DNA from: Ananas comosus
Taxonomy: Eukaryota; Streptophyta; Magnoliopsida; Poales; Bromeliaceae
Reading direction: 5' to 3'
Assembly (NCBI RefSeq): GCF_001540865.1
Contig: NC_033632.1
Span: 9,854,888 to 9,918,887, forward strand
DNA length: 64,000 nt
A model generated the notes under the pieces. The model made no database searches, was not told the DNA's origin, and saw only the letters and a list, made by a program, of their open reading frames with translations. The position numbers were made by a program, and so were the translations under genes. Shown here one piece after another: positions 22,985 through 34,138 of the stretch (position 1 is its first letter; each line of letters opens with the position of its first letter).

Positions 22985-25900
22985 TGTCACGCCCCGCGAC
23001 CGCCCGCCTATTTGGCCGGGTCGCGGCGCCGCAACAGACCGCCGAACGACGGTTCGCCCGTGTACGCGACAGAGTCTCCCATGTACATTCAAAGACGTCA
23101 GCAATGCAATACAAAGTACAAAAGTTCCACCAGGAACACATTTCAATCAAAGATTGCATAATGAAAGGTATCAAAACCAACATAACACATCCTATGTATT
23201 ACATGCATTCACATATCATTTTACATCCCAATATACTTATTACATTTAACTTCAAATACAATTCGATATTAACATGGTATATCAAATCTTATCTTTCATT
23301 TTTTACTTCCCTCAAGTAAGCACTCAGCGTACCGCTATCTCGGTCTCGGTGTTATTTAGGGCCGCTATATTGATGCTACTGCCTTCACGACTCGCGCCGC
23401 GCGCCGTCACGTGTGTGGACCATGTAAAAACCCCAAAATACGTGGGGTTGAGAACCAACTCCATGGTTCACCAGTGGGTACGGCTACCAGGAAAAAGTCG
23501 AATAGTCCAAGGGAGGCAACTGCTAAGTATAGTTCAATAAACGATAGATATATATTTGATTATGCAAACGAATAAAACCATGCATTGCCACGAAATGCAA
23601 TATGAGATCGTGCAATGATGCGAGCTAATACAATTCAATTGTAACTTCAATGATTACTACTTTCAATCCAAATTGACCTTGTAAGTTTTCTGTCATTTAC
23701 CATTGTTATATCATAAAAGTTTCATCTATCTTTACATAAGCTAACCGCTGCCTAACTCCGTCTGAGTCAATCGTCTGCGGAGTACCGCACAAAGCCAGGC
23801 CGAGGCGAAGGACGTCTCACTTGCACACTCGGCCTTAAATCCCTACACTAGGACATCACTATAGTCTCATAAGTTTATTCCGAATCACTTGGTTAACCCG
23901 AAGTTTCGCCACTCTAACAAACACCTAACCCAAAATCCAGTTTAACGGGGAGAATCCGCCCTACAACTGCGTGAGATGACCGTCCTCGTGGGAGATAACC
24001 GCTACACACCATGATGTCGACTCCGGAGCACATCGCCCGAGAGGGGAGCTACACAACCTCGAGTCAAGGACTAAAGGGTGAGTATGATCAATTGGATCAA
24101 ATCCAAATTCTTGAGAATGTCAAGATTCAATCACATTCCCTTAATTTAGAAGGACTATGCTCAAATGACCACTAACTCTAGGTTAATTCATAATTTTCCA
24201 TTATTCTTTTCTTTGCAATCTTTACTATCACTTTTTCTATACTACACATATATTCTTGGACTCAGTGCCACACTTGGTTGTCCTAAAGTGTTCAACTGCC
24301 ATAAGTGTTCCACTATACTAATCATATGCCACTCGATCTAATATATATAGATTGTCCACGTCACATATCATAGTTCATATGTCATTGTTTTCCAATGTCG
24401 AGTTCTCTAATTCACCTAGAGTTTATCGACCCAAGTTCAACATGCATGTGTCATTTAACATAATCCACAATATGTCAATATACATTCATCTAGTATATTC
24501 TACAATAAATCAACATGCACTCATTCATCATATTCCACAATATGTCTACATATATATGCCAACCATTCATATGTCATCCAACATGTTCCATAATTTATCA
24601 ACATGCATATTACCTCTAACATATTACTATAACATTATTTTCATACATTCATGTAACAATTAACTCATGCATTCATCTAGCAATTAACACATTATATGTC
24701 ATTATGCATGTTATCTCAACAGTAAGTAACATCGACTATATGTATCAATTAGAAAACCATTACTCTTAGACATATAGGCGACCTAGTTGCTTTGGTGAGC
24801 ACAACCCACCTCAAAATGCTTTCTGATTGCTTGTTGTCACTTGCAATCGGCCTCCCGCGGCATCCGACACCCGGTTTGGCCCGATCTCTTGCACGACCAC
24901 CCGAACGGCCTCCAATTCACGATGCGAAAATTAAAGGTCTTCGGTTATGTGCCATGGTGCTTCAAATCCGTTTTCATGAGTATACGATGTCATCTCGGCC
25001 CTCCAGGCGAAAACGAAGCCTAAACGTTCGTTTCTTTAATAACTTCGCAACGGCTCGACGAATCGCCAAACCGACTTCGCCAACGCGTTTGTTTACCTAG
25101 CAATTAGGTTTACAGAGGGTCAAATGAGATCAAACCCTCATATTTACAAAACTAGCATTTTGAACCCTAGGTTTCATCTATTGCAAGAATTAATTAAATT
25201 GATCATATATTCCAGCATTTGTCCTTTATTTAGCAGCTAGGATCCCAAATAAACCATTTCTATGGATTATAAATGAAGCTTTAAAGATCTACCATGAGAG
25301 GGTTCAAAAAGCTCATTTCAAGCCCTAGGTTTACAACTAGGCAAGAAATCATTAAATTGATCCGTGATTTAAGCAACAATCATCTCTTTAGCATGCTAGA
25401 TTAGCTCTAAATCCATTCTTGAAGCTTAAAACCCAAACTACAAAGAGATACCATTAAAGGGCATCAAAGCTTACCTTGCAAGCAAGCTCCAATGGAGAGG
25501 AAGAAGATGAAAAAGATGAAGATCAACTTCCAAGCTTGCTTCTCCACCAAATCCCTCTCTTGATTCCACCTTCAAGAGAGAAAAAGAGAGGCTTTTTCTT
25601 TTTCTTTTTCTTCTTTGCTTTCAAGTGTGAGGGAGAGGAGAAGGTGTGTGTGCGGGTGTGTGTGCGTGTGCATGCTGCCAGGCCACATGTAGGGGCTGTA
25701 ACAATTGCACAAAACCCCCCCTCACACCTATTACAACTTACAGTTTAGCAGTTCGGAACAGTTGAAGCCCTTCTGAATGTCTGTTTGGGCTCAAATTTGA
25801 CAGGCATGCTCAGTTTAACGTACTGAGTAAGAATATATTTTAAGTTTTCAGTTCGACCCCATTTGGTCACCGAAAATTGTGCCAAACTGTAATCTTTATC

Positions 25901-26201
25901 AGATAACTCTCGGATTTTATTTCTCACCCTACGAGTGTCAGAAAAATATGAAACTTTAAATCTAGCCTCATAAAAATATTTCTGACTTATCCTCCAATTT
26001 TCATAATTTTCTGAGACTGTGCATTTTCTGCTAATTTATCTGTCCCGTTTCCAACAGAAAATTCTAAATCTTCTGTTTTCATTCCGATTTCGGCACAAGT
26101 CACTTCTGATTTATGTTTTACTTCTATAAATCCAATAAAAATAGTTTCTCACACTATTTTTATTTATTTTTATTTTTATACCAAAAATCTAGGATGTTAC
26201 A
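22985..26201 (-). mobile_element. 3.2-kb gypsy-type solo LTR (B) nested in A2
   Basis: The plus strand starts TGTCACGCCCCGCGACC and ends AGGATGTTACA. Read in element orientation it is TGTAACATCCTAGATTT...GGGGCGTGACA, the usual ends of long Ty3/gypsy (Del/Tekay-like) LTRs. A perfect TSD CGGCC flanks it (22980-22984 and 26202-26206). LTR A2 text continues across the insertion: 'gattggtctcggcc' joins 'tggggacgaaggcccgactcgtgtgggtgg', as in the uninterrupted A0 at about 19752-19795. Length is 3217 bp with no PBS, PPT or polyprotein, hence a solo LTR. Confidence 0.92.
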
Positions 26202-26378
26202 CGGCCTGGGGACGAAGGCCCGACTCGTGTGGGTGGCTTCCCAAGGTCAAAGGCCGAGGAAGGTAGTGCCAAGGTGGAGAGAGGAGTTGAGGGGAGGCCG
26301 AGGGAAGCTTTTTCGACGGCCGGAGAAGCTCGCCGACGGCCAGGGTGCGCGCACAGCAAGGGCACAGAGGAGCTGCTG

Positions 26379-27919
26379 ACGGCTAGGGCTAGACTAGGGT
26401 TAGCTCGGGTGGATTAGGGTTAGGGTTCCATGTGAGAAACCCTAAACTACCTTTATACAAGGGTGTATAATTCCATAAAAGCCCTCCAAAGTCCAATATT
26501 TTCAGCTAAGTCCGTGACAGTACGTGTAATTTGCACACAAGCCCCTCGACGTTCGAAATCATGCAAAACGACGCATAAAATATTAGGTTTTTTGCAATTT
26601 TTCCGTTTTGCCAATTTCGACCCCTTAGCGGACGATTCGTGATTCCCGAAGATCCATCCGTCGGATTTCCAATCGGATTGCTCCAGTGCGTTTAGCACGA
26701 CTGGGGCATCAAATCTACCATTTCGTTTCATTCGAAATAGTCGCCAATTTACGACGAAACCTATCCCCTCTCTAATCTTCCGAACACCACAAATACATAT
26801 ATATGCAAATCCAATAAACTCCTTTCTTCTCAAAAACCGTGCATCAAAACTCAAATCCGTCAGTGTCATTGGGTCCAGGATAGTCGAACCATCGAAAACG
26901 AGCTATTGGATCGCTATGAATGGAGTCCGATACGAGCAAAAAAAGCCATCTCTGCTCATTGGCCTCTCCGAAAAATCGGGTTACTATTCACTTTAAGTCA
27001 TTACTAAAGTTCGCATTACTTCTCCATCCTAACTCGTTTTCTCCTGAAACATGATGAGTGTTTATGTAATTAAATTACACAAAAAAATATCATCAATACA
27101 GAGTTTATCTGTACAGCAAAAATTTCAGTCCTTACATCACGGCTAGGGCAGGGACTTGCTGATGACAGCTAGGGCGTAGCTAGGGAGCTGGGTCAACTAG
27201 GTCTAGGGTTTCGTGCATAGAAACCCTAGGTGCACATTATATACATATTGTGTATATTGCGAAACAATACCCCAAAATTGATTATTTTCAGCTGAGTCCT
27301 TGGCAGCGCGTATATTTTGTACACAAGCACCTCGACGTTCGAAATCACGCAAAACGGTACATAAAATATTGGGCTTTTCACAGATTTTTCGTTTTACCAA
27401 TTTTGACCCCTCAACAAACTTTACGCGATTCCCGAAGATCCGTCTGTCGGATTTTCGATCGGATCGCGCTAGCGCGTTCAGCACGACTGGAGCAACGAAC
27501 TCACTATTTGTTTTCACCCAATATGATTGCCGATTTGCGACGAAACCCATCACTCTCCAATTTCTCCCAAAACCACACATCTATATATGTGTAAATCCAT
27601 TAAACCCCCCTTTTCTCAAAAACAGTGCATCAAAACCCAATTCTGTCAGTTCCATTGGGTCCAGGATAGTCTCACCATCGAAAACGAGCTATTGAATCAC
27701 TATGAACGGAGTTCAATACGCACCAGAAGCCATCTCCACTTATTGGCCTCTTCGGAAAGCCGGAGTTACTATTCACTTTAAGTGATTAATACAGGTCACG
27801 TAACTTCTCCATCCGAACTCGTTTTCTTCTAAAACTTGACGAGTGCTTATGTAATTAAATTACACACAAAAACATCATCAACAAGGGGTTTATCTGCACC
27901 GCAAAAATCTCAGTCCACA
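26379..27919 (-). repeat. Two about 0.76-kb direct copies created by nesting of A2 in A0
   Basis: 26379-27136 and 27141-27919 are collinear from 'cggctagggc' to 'tcagtcc'. They share 'cctcgacgttcgaaatca.gcaaaacg', 'ggtccaggatagtc.accatcgaaaacgagctattg' and 'cttatgtaattaaattacac'. They look like a tandem duplication. The flanks, however, identify them as the 5' part of A2 followed by the 5' part of A0. Confidence 0.8.
27137..27919 (-). mobile_element. Outer family-A LTR (A0), 5' portion
   Basis: On the minus strand this begins TGTGGACTGAGATTTTTGCGG at 27919, the same start as A2 with a few substitutions. It runs to the A2 insertion point within 'cggctagggc'. Together with 17024-19902 it makes one LTR of about 3.7 kb, truncated at its 3' end. 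Confidence 0.65.
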
Positions 27920-27959
27920 CACCACCGCAAATCCTCACTCCCGTCCTCCTACTCGACTG

Positions 27960-28163
27960 ATGGAGTCAAAAAAATGGCTGGAGAAGGTCCACCTGGAGGC
28001 GCTGTTGGAGCTCGTCGGGATTTCTAATGAGGAGCCGATGAAAGAGTTGAAGCGCGCTTCAAACACGTTGGATACGAAGGAATTCGAAAAAGATATAAAG
28101 TTCAACATCGAGGATGGAAAGTCGAAACTCGTGCTTAGCACTGAGAGCCCTAGGGCTACATAG
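27960..28163 (+). CDS. Unrecognised gene-like exon, copy 1
   Basis: A 67-aa frame (MESKKWLEKVHLEALLELVG...) with a charged, mostly helical sequence. The segment 27920-28423 is duplicated at 30490-30934 plus 33638 onward. In both copies the frame ends at a TAG in the same place. Past the stop the same frame reads GTVLVGGGVGIVAYCGPIWL, which could be a membrane helix, and a donor-like GTAAGACC follows at about 28249. No family was recognised. It may be a captured or truncated host exon; similarity between copies falls off in flanking AT-rich DNA. Confidence 0.35.
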   Translation: MESKKWLEKVHLEALLELVGISNEEPMKELKRASNTLDTKEFEKDIKFNIEDGKSKLVLSTESPRAT

Positions 28164-28423
28164 GGTACAGTGCTCGTTGGCGGAGGGGTAGGCATTGTTG
28201 CCTACTGCGGGCCGATTTGGTTGCAGCAACGGCTCGTCGAGCGGCGTGGGTAAGACCTCTCCCTACTCTCACTAAATTTTTATAAATGAATTTGTTGTAG
28301 TTATATTTACAATTTACACTTACCGGACGGTTTAGTTAGATTTACATGTACTAATTTTACAATGTGGTTAAGTCGTCTTCTCCTCGGAATTTTTATTTAT
28401 TACGCAAGAACCACACTCATTAA

Positions 28424-29768
28424 TCTATTAACTATATATTAATCCCCAATACTATAGCTGATGTGGCAAAACCTCAATTTTTTAAATTTTTTTGTTTTTT
28501 AATAGTGAATTTGTCCCCTCATCTACCCCCTATAACTTAACCTTCTACAATTTAATTTTTTCTTTAGTTTAGTGGAATATTATTACGAACGTTTCATTTA
28601 AGCAGTTTTTATTGTTATAATTTAGTAAGTGGCCTTTCAACTTTCTATATCAGGTTAAATATAATTAACTAATTCAGTTAATTAATAATCTTTATTACCG
28701 ATCAAATATTTTTTTTTCCTATAAACTGATATTGCCATTGTCATTCATTTTTTCTATTTTTATTACTTTCCTATTTCACCCGCGTAGGTATCTAACAATC
28801 ACTGAAAATCTTGATCTAACTTTTCTATATTAGTATTCTAATTTTAATATCCAATTTATTCTAACCCTTTTCAAATTCCAAGCATTTTGTAACCTAAATT
28901 AATTACTGTTTCGTATTCATTACATCTATTAACTATATATTAATCTCCAATACTATAGCTGATGTGGCAAAACCTCAATTTTTTAAATTTTTTTGTTTTT
29001 TACTAGTGAATTTGTCCCCTCATCTACCCCCTATAACTTAACCTCCTACAATTTAATTTTTTCTTTAGGTTAGTGGGATATTATTACGAACGTTTCATTT
29101 AAGCAGTTTTTATTGTTATAATTTAGTAAGTGGCCTTTCAACTTTCTATATCAGGTTAAATATAATTAACTAATTCAGTTAATTAATAATCTTTATTACC
29201 GATCAAATATTTTTTTTTCCTATAAACTGATATTGCCATTGTCATTCATTTTTTCTATTTTTATTACTTTCCTATTTCACCCGCGTAGGTATCTAACAAT
29301 CACTGAAAATCTTGATCTAACTTTTCTATATTAGTATTCTAATTTTAATATCCAATTTATTCTAACCCTTTTCAAATTCCAAGCATTTTGTAACCTAAAT
29401 TAATTACTGTTTCGTATTCATTACATCTATTAACTATATATTAATCTCCAATACTATAGCTGATGTGGCAAAACCTCAATTTTTTAAATTTTTTTGTTTT
29501 TTACTAGTGAATTTGTCCCCTCATCTACCCCCTATAACTTAACCTCCTACAATTTAATTTTTTCTTTAGGTTAGTGGGATATTATTACGAACGTTTCATT
29601 TAAGCAGTTTTTATTGTTATAATTTAGTAAGTGGCCTTTCAACTTTCTATATCAGGTTAAATATAATTAACTAATTCAGTTAATTAATAATCTTTATTAC
29701 CGATCAAATATTTTTTTTTCCTATAAACTGATATTGCCATTGTCATTCATTTTTCTATTTTTATTACA
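28424..29768 (+). repeat. 501-bp tandem array, 2.7 copies
   Basis: Period 501 bp: units start at 28424, 28925 and 29426, and the third stops at about 29768. Copies 2 and 3 are nearly identical. Copy 1 differs at only about half a dozen sites, for example CCCC/CTCC at 28442. Each unit starts exactly at the Helitron 5' terminus. Confidence 0.95.
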
Positions 29769-29999
29769 ACTTAAAATATTTCGTTGGGGTTTTATACTAT
29801 ATATATGGATATATAAATGTATAACTCTCACATCTTTTGTTGTTTCTCTTTTCTACGCCTCTTTTTATTTCTTTCTTCATTTCCTCGCCATATTTTTTTT
29901 TGTATATGTATAATTTCAAATTATCATCGATGATCAACAATAATAAAAAAATTATTTCAATAATATCTACCCGCTGCATCGTACGGATAACTACACTAG
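28424..29999 (+). mobile_element. Non-autonomous Helitron with tandem 5' end
   Basis: It starts TCTATTAACTATATATTAATC directly after an A. It ends ACCCGCTGCATCGTACGGAT-AACTACACTAG directly before a T. The TC...CTAG ends, A|T target and a short GC hairpin (ACCCG/CGGAT, one mismatch) 11-12 bp before CTAG are the Helitron signature. 'gctgatgtggca' near the 5' end is also common in plant Helitrons. The first 501 bp occurs 2.7 times in tandem (28424, 28925, 29426). No Rep/helicase sequence is present, so mobility would need an outside source. Confidence 0.85.
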
Positions 30000-30000
30000 T

Positions 30001-30440
30001 ATTATATTATTGTGGTTACTCGATTTTCTTCCCAGGAGAGTTTTATGTACATGTGAAAAAACTACTGTTAATATTTTGTAGAAATAAAAAGTTTTTATTT
30101 AAGCGGAAACTCTTATAATTATTTTATGTTTGTAAAAAATATTAAGAGTGGTTTCTCATATAAAGAAAAATTTTCGGAGAAAAAAACGAATAACAATACA
30201 ATTTTAAGTAGGTAAGTATGGTTCCTGAATAATATAAAATTTAAAATTTAAAGTTAAATTAAATTAAAAATTTGAATCTAACATATAAATAAAATTTTAA
30301 AATTTTAATCTAAAATCAGAATTAGATTTCAAGAAACATGTTTGACCTATTTTTATTTTTGCATCTCAAAAATCGAAAAACTAATTCTAAAAATTAGAAT
30401 CAAAATTTGAGAATAAATTTTTGGTTAGTTAGGGCAATCT
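30001..30440. other. AT-rich spacer
   Basis: AT-rich sequence with 'aaaatttaaaattt' runs; no feature recognised. Confidence 0.5.
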
Positions 30441-30939
30441 ATCCGAAAGTAACACGGTTCACTGTGCGTCCTGTTCCATCCTGCCGCTCGCGCCTTCCAA
30501 CTCACCTCCCTACCGCAAGTCCCCACTCCTGTCCTTCTGTTCGACTGATAAAGTCCAAAAAGCGGCTGGAGAAAGTCCACCTTAAGGCGCTGATGGAGCT
30601 CGTTGCGATTTTTACGAGGAGCTGGTGAAAGAGTTGAAGTGCACTTCAAACGTGCTGTACACAGAACAATACGAAAGAGACATAAAGTTCAACGTCGAGC
30701 TTTCCATCGAGGATGGAAAGTCGAACCTCGTACTTAGCATCGAGAGCACTTCGGCAACATAGGGCACAGTGCTCGAAGGTGTTGCCGCTTGCAGCGGGCT
30801 GATTTGGTTGCAGCAGCGTGCCTCGCTAAGCGGCTTGCGTGAGACTACCTCTCCGTACTCTCTTTAATTTTTCATAAATAAATTTGTTGTAGTTAGATTT
30901 TGGATTTACACTTACCGGACAGTATAGTTAGATTCACAC
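30441..30939 (+). pseudogene. Gene-like segment copy 2, split by a solo LTR
   Basis: A paralogue of 27920-28360. The start ATG is ATA here (about 30547) and indels break the frame (for example near 30615), so it is not translatable as in copy 1. Matching blocks include 'cggctggag.aggtccacct', 'gaggatggaaagtcgaa', 'gatttggttgcagca.cg' and 'cacttaccggac'. Continuity is lost at 30939, where the solo LTR begins, and resumes at 33638 ('gtactaatttta.aatgtggtt.agtcgtcttct'). Confidence 0.65.
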
Positions 30940-33632
30940 TGTAGTACTCTGAATTTGGCAAATTACGAAATTCGAGAGTGGGGTTGGTAATTGGAGTGTA
31001 CCCACAGTTTTAAAGGTTGTAGGAGAGGTTGTGGACAAGTTTGAGAGTGATCGGATTGCCGGAAGCAGGAAAGTGCATTGCAAAATGTAGTTTTTTGCAT
31101 TCTACATTGAGTACCGGTACCAGCTCGAGTACCGGTACCAGCAGGCAGACTGCTGCGTGGCAACAGGGAGACATTGGTCTTTTGGCTTTTGTTCTTATCT
31201 CCACAGGGCCCAGCACGACTCCTGGAGTTCCCTGAGAGTTGCTGGAGCTCAGAGGAAGGGTTTGGCACCTCTCTCACTTTCTCTCTCTAGGGATTTTCTC
31301 TTTCTAAGTAGAATCAAGGATTTTAGCCTAATTTCTTCTCCTTCTTTGATGCTAGTGGTATTGGAGAGCTTTAGAGCTGTTGTAGCAGGTTGAAGAAGGT
31401 GTTTTGGGAAGTGTTTCGAAGCTCTAGCATTGCTGGTAGTTGAGTGAAGGTTTGATAAGGTAATTAACCTAGCTGCTTACTAGTCAGATGTGTATTTAGT
31501 GATGTTGAGTTTGATTTTGGGGTTCTTTGTGCCCAGCTGATTGAGAAGGAGGATTAGCAGCTATAGCAGGGTTTTGTTGTACCCTAACTCATTTGGAGTT
31601 GAGTTAGTGGTCTTACAAGGTAAATCACTTACTTTCTTTCTTGTTTGGGCATGGTAGGGAGTGTATTAGTATTGAATTTGATAGTATTTTGTAGTAGGGA
31701 ACTTGAATCCTGCGACTGGGTTTTGTTGATTCTGGAAGCAGATTTTGGAGATGTTTCTTCGACCCTGAGCTAAGGGGAAGTTGAGTGGAAGTTGGAGAAG
31801 GTGATTAATTAGTTCACCATTTACCTTATGCTTATGTTATACTAGGTCTGTTAGTGAGATAATCATGCAATTTTGGAACTATGTTCACAGCAGGTTTATT
31901 TTCTCTCTTGAGTTGAATTAAGTTGATTGTGGGATGCTTCAACCTGGATTGAAGTAGAGGTTTAGCTTTAATCTAAACCTAGGTGAGAATTTGGCCTATA
32001 TTATGTGAACATGTGAGATTTTACTATAGGTATCTAAATTCAGCTCTTAGTTGACTTCTATTTTGTTATTAGGGGATTTGGAGACTTCGGATTTCCTGCA
32101 AGTGTGAGTTCAACAAGAGTTGTCAATTAGTAGGTGGGTTTGATGTCACCGGAATGAGTGGACTTTTTCCCCCTATGTTCTTTATGATACTATAGAATTG
32201 CCAGTTATGGGTAACTATGGTAATAGATCACTAAGTGACGAGTATTTGATACACTCAATATACTTGCTTTATATGATTAGTATGAATCTCTATTAAGTAG
32301 AGAGTTGGGAGCAATTATCTAGTTCAATTTGTGTAGTTAATATTCAATGTAGATATACATTCACATAATGTTAGAAGTGATAGTCCCATGCTAGTAGCAT
32401 AGTGAAAGAAGGATTGAATGATGAATTATCATTACACTGTTTGGTACTATTACATCTCTATAAAGTAGAGAGTAAAGACATGATATTTATGGAAGGTACA
32501 CTAGAATACTTATGTTGATAAGTTGACAATGAACATAGTATGCCCAATTAGCATTAATGTTATCTTGTAAATATAATCTAGTTGCCACTAGCATTTTTAC
32601 ATTGTATGTAGATTCCGACCTATAGGTCGGTAGAGGACATTCCGTGTTTGAGACACAATGATTGAGTACTTGTGGACTATGGATCGTGCTTGCTTGCCAT
32701 TGTGCTCATTCGCACATGCTTGTGAGGATCGCTCTCCACAAGCCGGCACTCCGGAGTTGGCCTATGCGACAAGTACTCGCCCGTGCGGGATTGGGTGCCG
32801 AAGTGGATTGCCGTGGAGAGTGTATACTACCACGGGGCCATTAGGCGCGGTGCAAGCTGGACTACCTTGTGTAGATCCCTATGGGTTAAACAAGTTATCA
32901 AATGATATCATTAGAATAATCACTACTAGATAATGTACAGTCACAAGATAACATAACATGTTAATATATGAAGTAATTACTTTACCTGCTACAAGTTAGT
33001 TGTTGCATTTGAGATTATAGTTACATGTTCATCACTGCTTATCATCATTATTGCTATCATGTAGTAGCGATACTTGCCTTTTCTTTTAGTTCAGTATGAG
33101 CCTAGTGGTGTAATCCGCTACGGTCGGCGGCTTGCCCACTGGGAACTATTGTTTAATAGTTCTTATGCCCTTTTGTTGTTGTTTATCTACAGAGCCATCC
33201 ACGACGAGAGAGGCTAAGGATCACGACAAAGGAGTCGCGTCTAGCTAGGCATAGCGTGGTGTCCCGCTAGGTGATCACCTCGCTATATTGAGTTTGTTGA
33301 CGAGGGCGATGCGTATCCATGTATAGAGAAACTACCATTTGTGTTTTTATAGTTCTTTTGGCGACCCTGTGATGTATATGTATGGTTAGAGTGTTGTTTT
33401 TACAGTTCTATGTTCCTACTTCTTGTTGATCCTGGTGAGGTTTATATCTATATTCCTCTAGTTGATAGTACCTTTGGTATATGTTGTACATACTTCGCTC
33501 TGATATCATATTAGATTCTTTTACCGACTATTACTTTTCTGACATGATTTTAATAGACGTCTTATATACTGCAGGTATATGACGGGTCTGTGCATGTACC
33601 GGGTATGTTTCCGCTGATATCCGGGCGTGACA
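30940..33632 (+). mobile_element. 2.7-kb gypsy-type solo LTR (C)
   Basis: Ends are TGTAGTACTCTGAATTTGG...ATCCGGGCGTGACA, with a perfect 5-bp TSD CACAC (30935-30939 and 33633-33637). The empty site is preserved in the paralogous segment at about 28338-28360 ('gatttacatgtactaatttta'). 2693 bp. No PBS, PPT or coding domain is present, so it is a solo LTR. It contains a transcription-start-like region and a twin 16-bp repeat GAGTACCGGTACCAGC at 31109-31124 and 31127-31142. Its 3' third resembles the LTR fragment at 1-1136. Confidence 0.93.
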
Positions 33633-33637
33633 CACAC

Positions 33638-33955
33638 GTACTAATTTTATAATGTGGTTGAGTCGTCTTCTTCTCGAAATTTTTCCACGGTGCTTTCCAG
33701 CACCCAGAACATCTTTTGGGGTCCAAAAAATGTCAAATCCTTAGAATCAACCAGAATTCGATTTTAAGTTCCTTTTTAGCATTAATTTTATGCCAAAATG
33801 GTTCTAACTTGATCTAATAGTCTAAAGGCATATTGTCAAGCAACTCAAACTGTAATTTTGTCAATTTGCCAAAGTTCAACATATTACAAGAGCCGCCAAT
33901 CTAACTTGATATTCGCGAGCCAGTTTATGTTCAATTCGTTAATAAACAAGCCGAC
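33638..33955. other. Continuation of gene-like copy 2, then unrecognised sequence
   Basis: The first about 50 bp continue the duplicated segment. The rest has no recognised feature. Confidence 0.5.
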
Positions 33956-33971
33956 CATGAGTTAAAATTTT

Positions 33972-34122
33972 TTTTTTGAGAGATAGGTAGTACGCTACCC
34001 GCTTCGTTTATTTCATTAAGAAATAAACTTAGCTGAAAATGTAAATCAACTAGGACTCGAACTAGAGACCTCGGGTACCAACCACCAAGCCCTTTGCCAC
34101 TTGCTTTAGGGACGGTCGGTAA
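33972..34122 (-). mobile_element. Au-like SINE (copy 2), with Pol III boxes and 16-bp TSD
   Basis: The minus strand reads from a tRNA-like head (GTGGCAAAGGGCTTGGTGG, A-box-like) through AGTTCGAGTCC (B box) to the CGGGTAGCGTACTACCTATCTCTC tail and poly(A). Flanking direct repeats CATGAGTTAAAATTTT (33956-33971 and 34123-34138) are identical, the expected mark of target-primed insertion. It is about 88% like copy 1 where they overlap. Confidence 0.92.
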
Positions 34123-34138
34123 CATGAGTTAAAATTTT

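Larger units (their letters stand above)
19903..27136 (-). mobile_element. Family-A solo LTR (A2), interrupted by solo LTR B
   Basis: Read on the minus strand, the LTR starts TGTAAGGACTGAAATTTTTG (27136) and ends GGGGTGTGCCA (19903), with TG...CA ends. Flanks are GCACG (19898-19902) and TCACG (27137-27141), an imperfect 5-bp TSD. Length without the nested insertion is about 4.0 kb. It has internal leader-like 'ccctaa' text near 26395-26430, a GC-rich stretch (22270-22984) and a palindrome at 20003-20052. No internal retrotransposon domain is present, so it is a solo LTR. It sits inside another LTR of the same family. Confidence 0.72.

Noticed and set aside
19167..23250. Many overlapping GC-rich frames on both strands
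   Set aside because: They lie in LTR sequence, overlap each other in several frames, and show no domain; open only because GC-rich DNA has few stops.
26395..26430. Telomere-like 'tagggttagggtt'
   Set aside because: Only two units, inside an LTR; not an interstitial telomere array.
26379..27919. Simple tandem duplication of 0.76 kb
   Set aside because: Better explained as the 5' ends of LTR A2 and LTR A0 brought together by nesting; termini and imperfect TSD fit.
28424..29768. CRISPR-like or satellite array
   Set aside because: Units of 501 bp with no spacers, starting at a Helitron terminus, in a plant genome.
29797..30118. Frames around the Helitron 3' end
   Set aside because: They cross the Helitron terminus and have AT-driven composition; no Rep or helicase motif.
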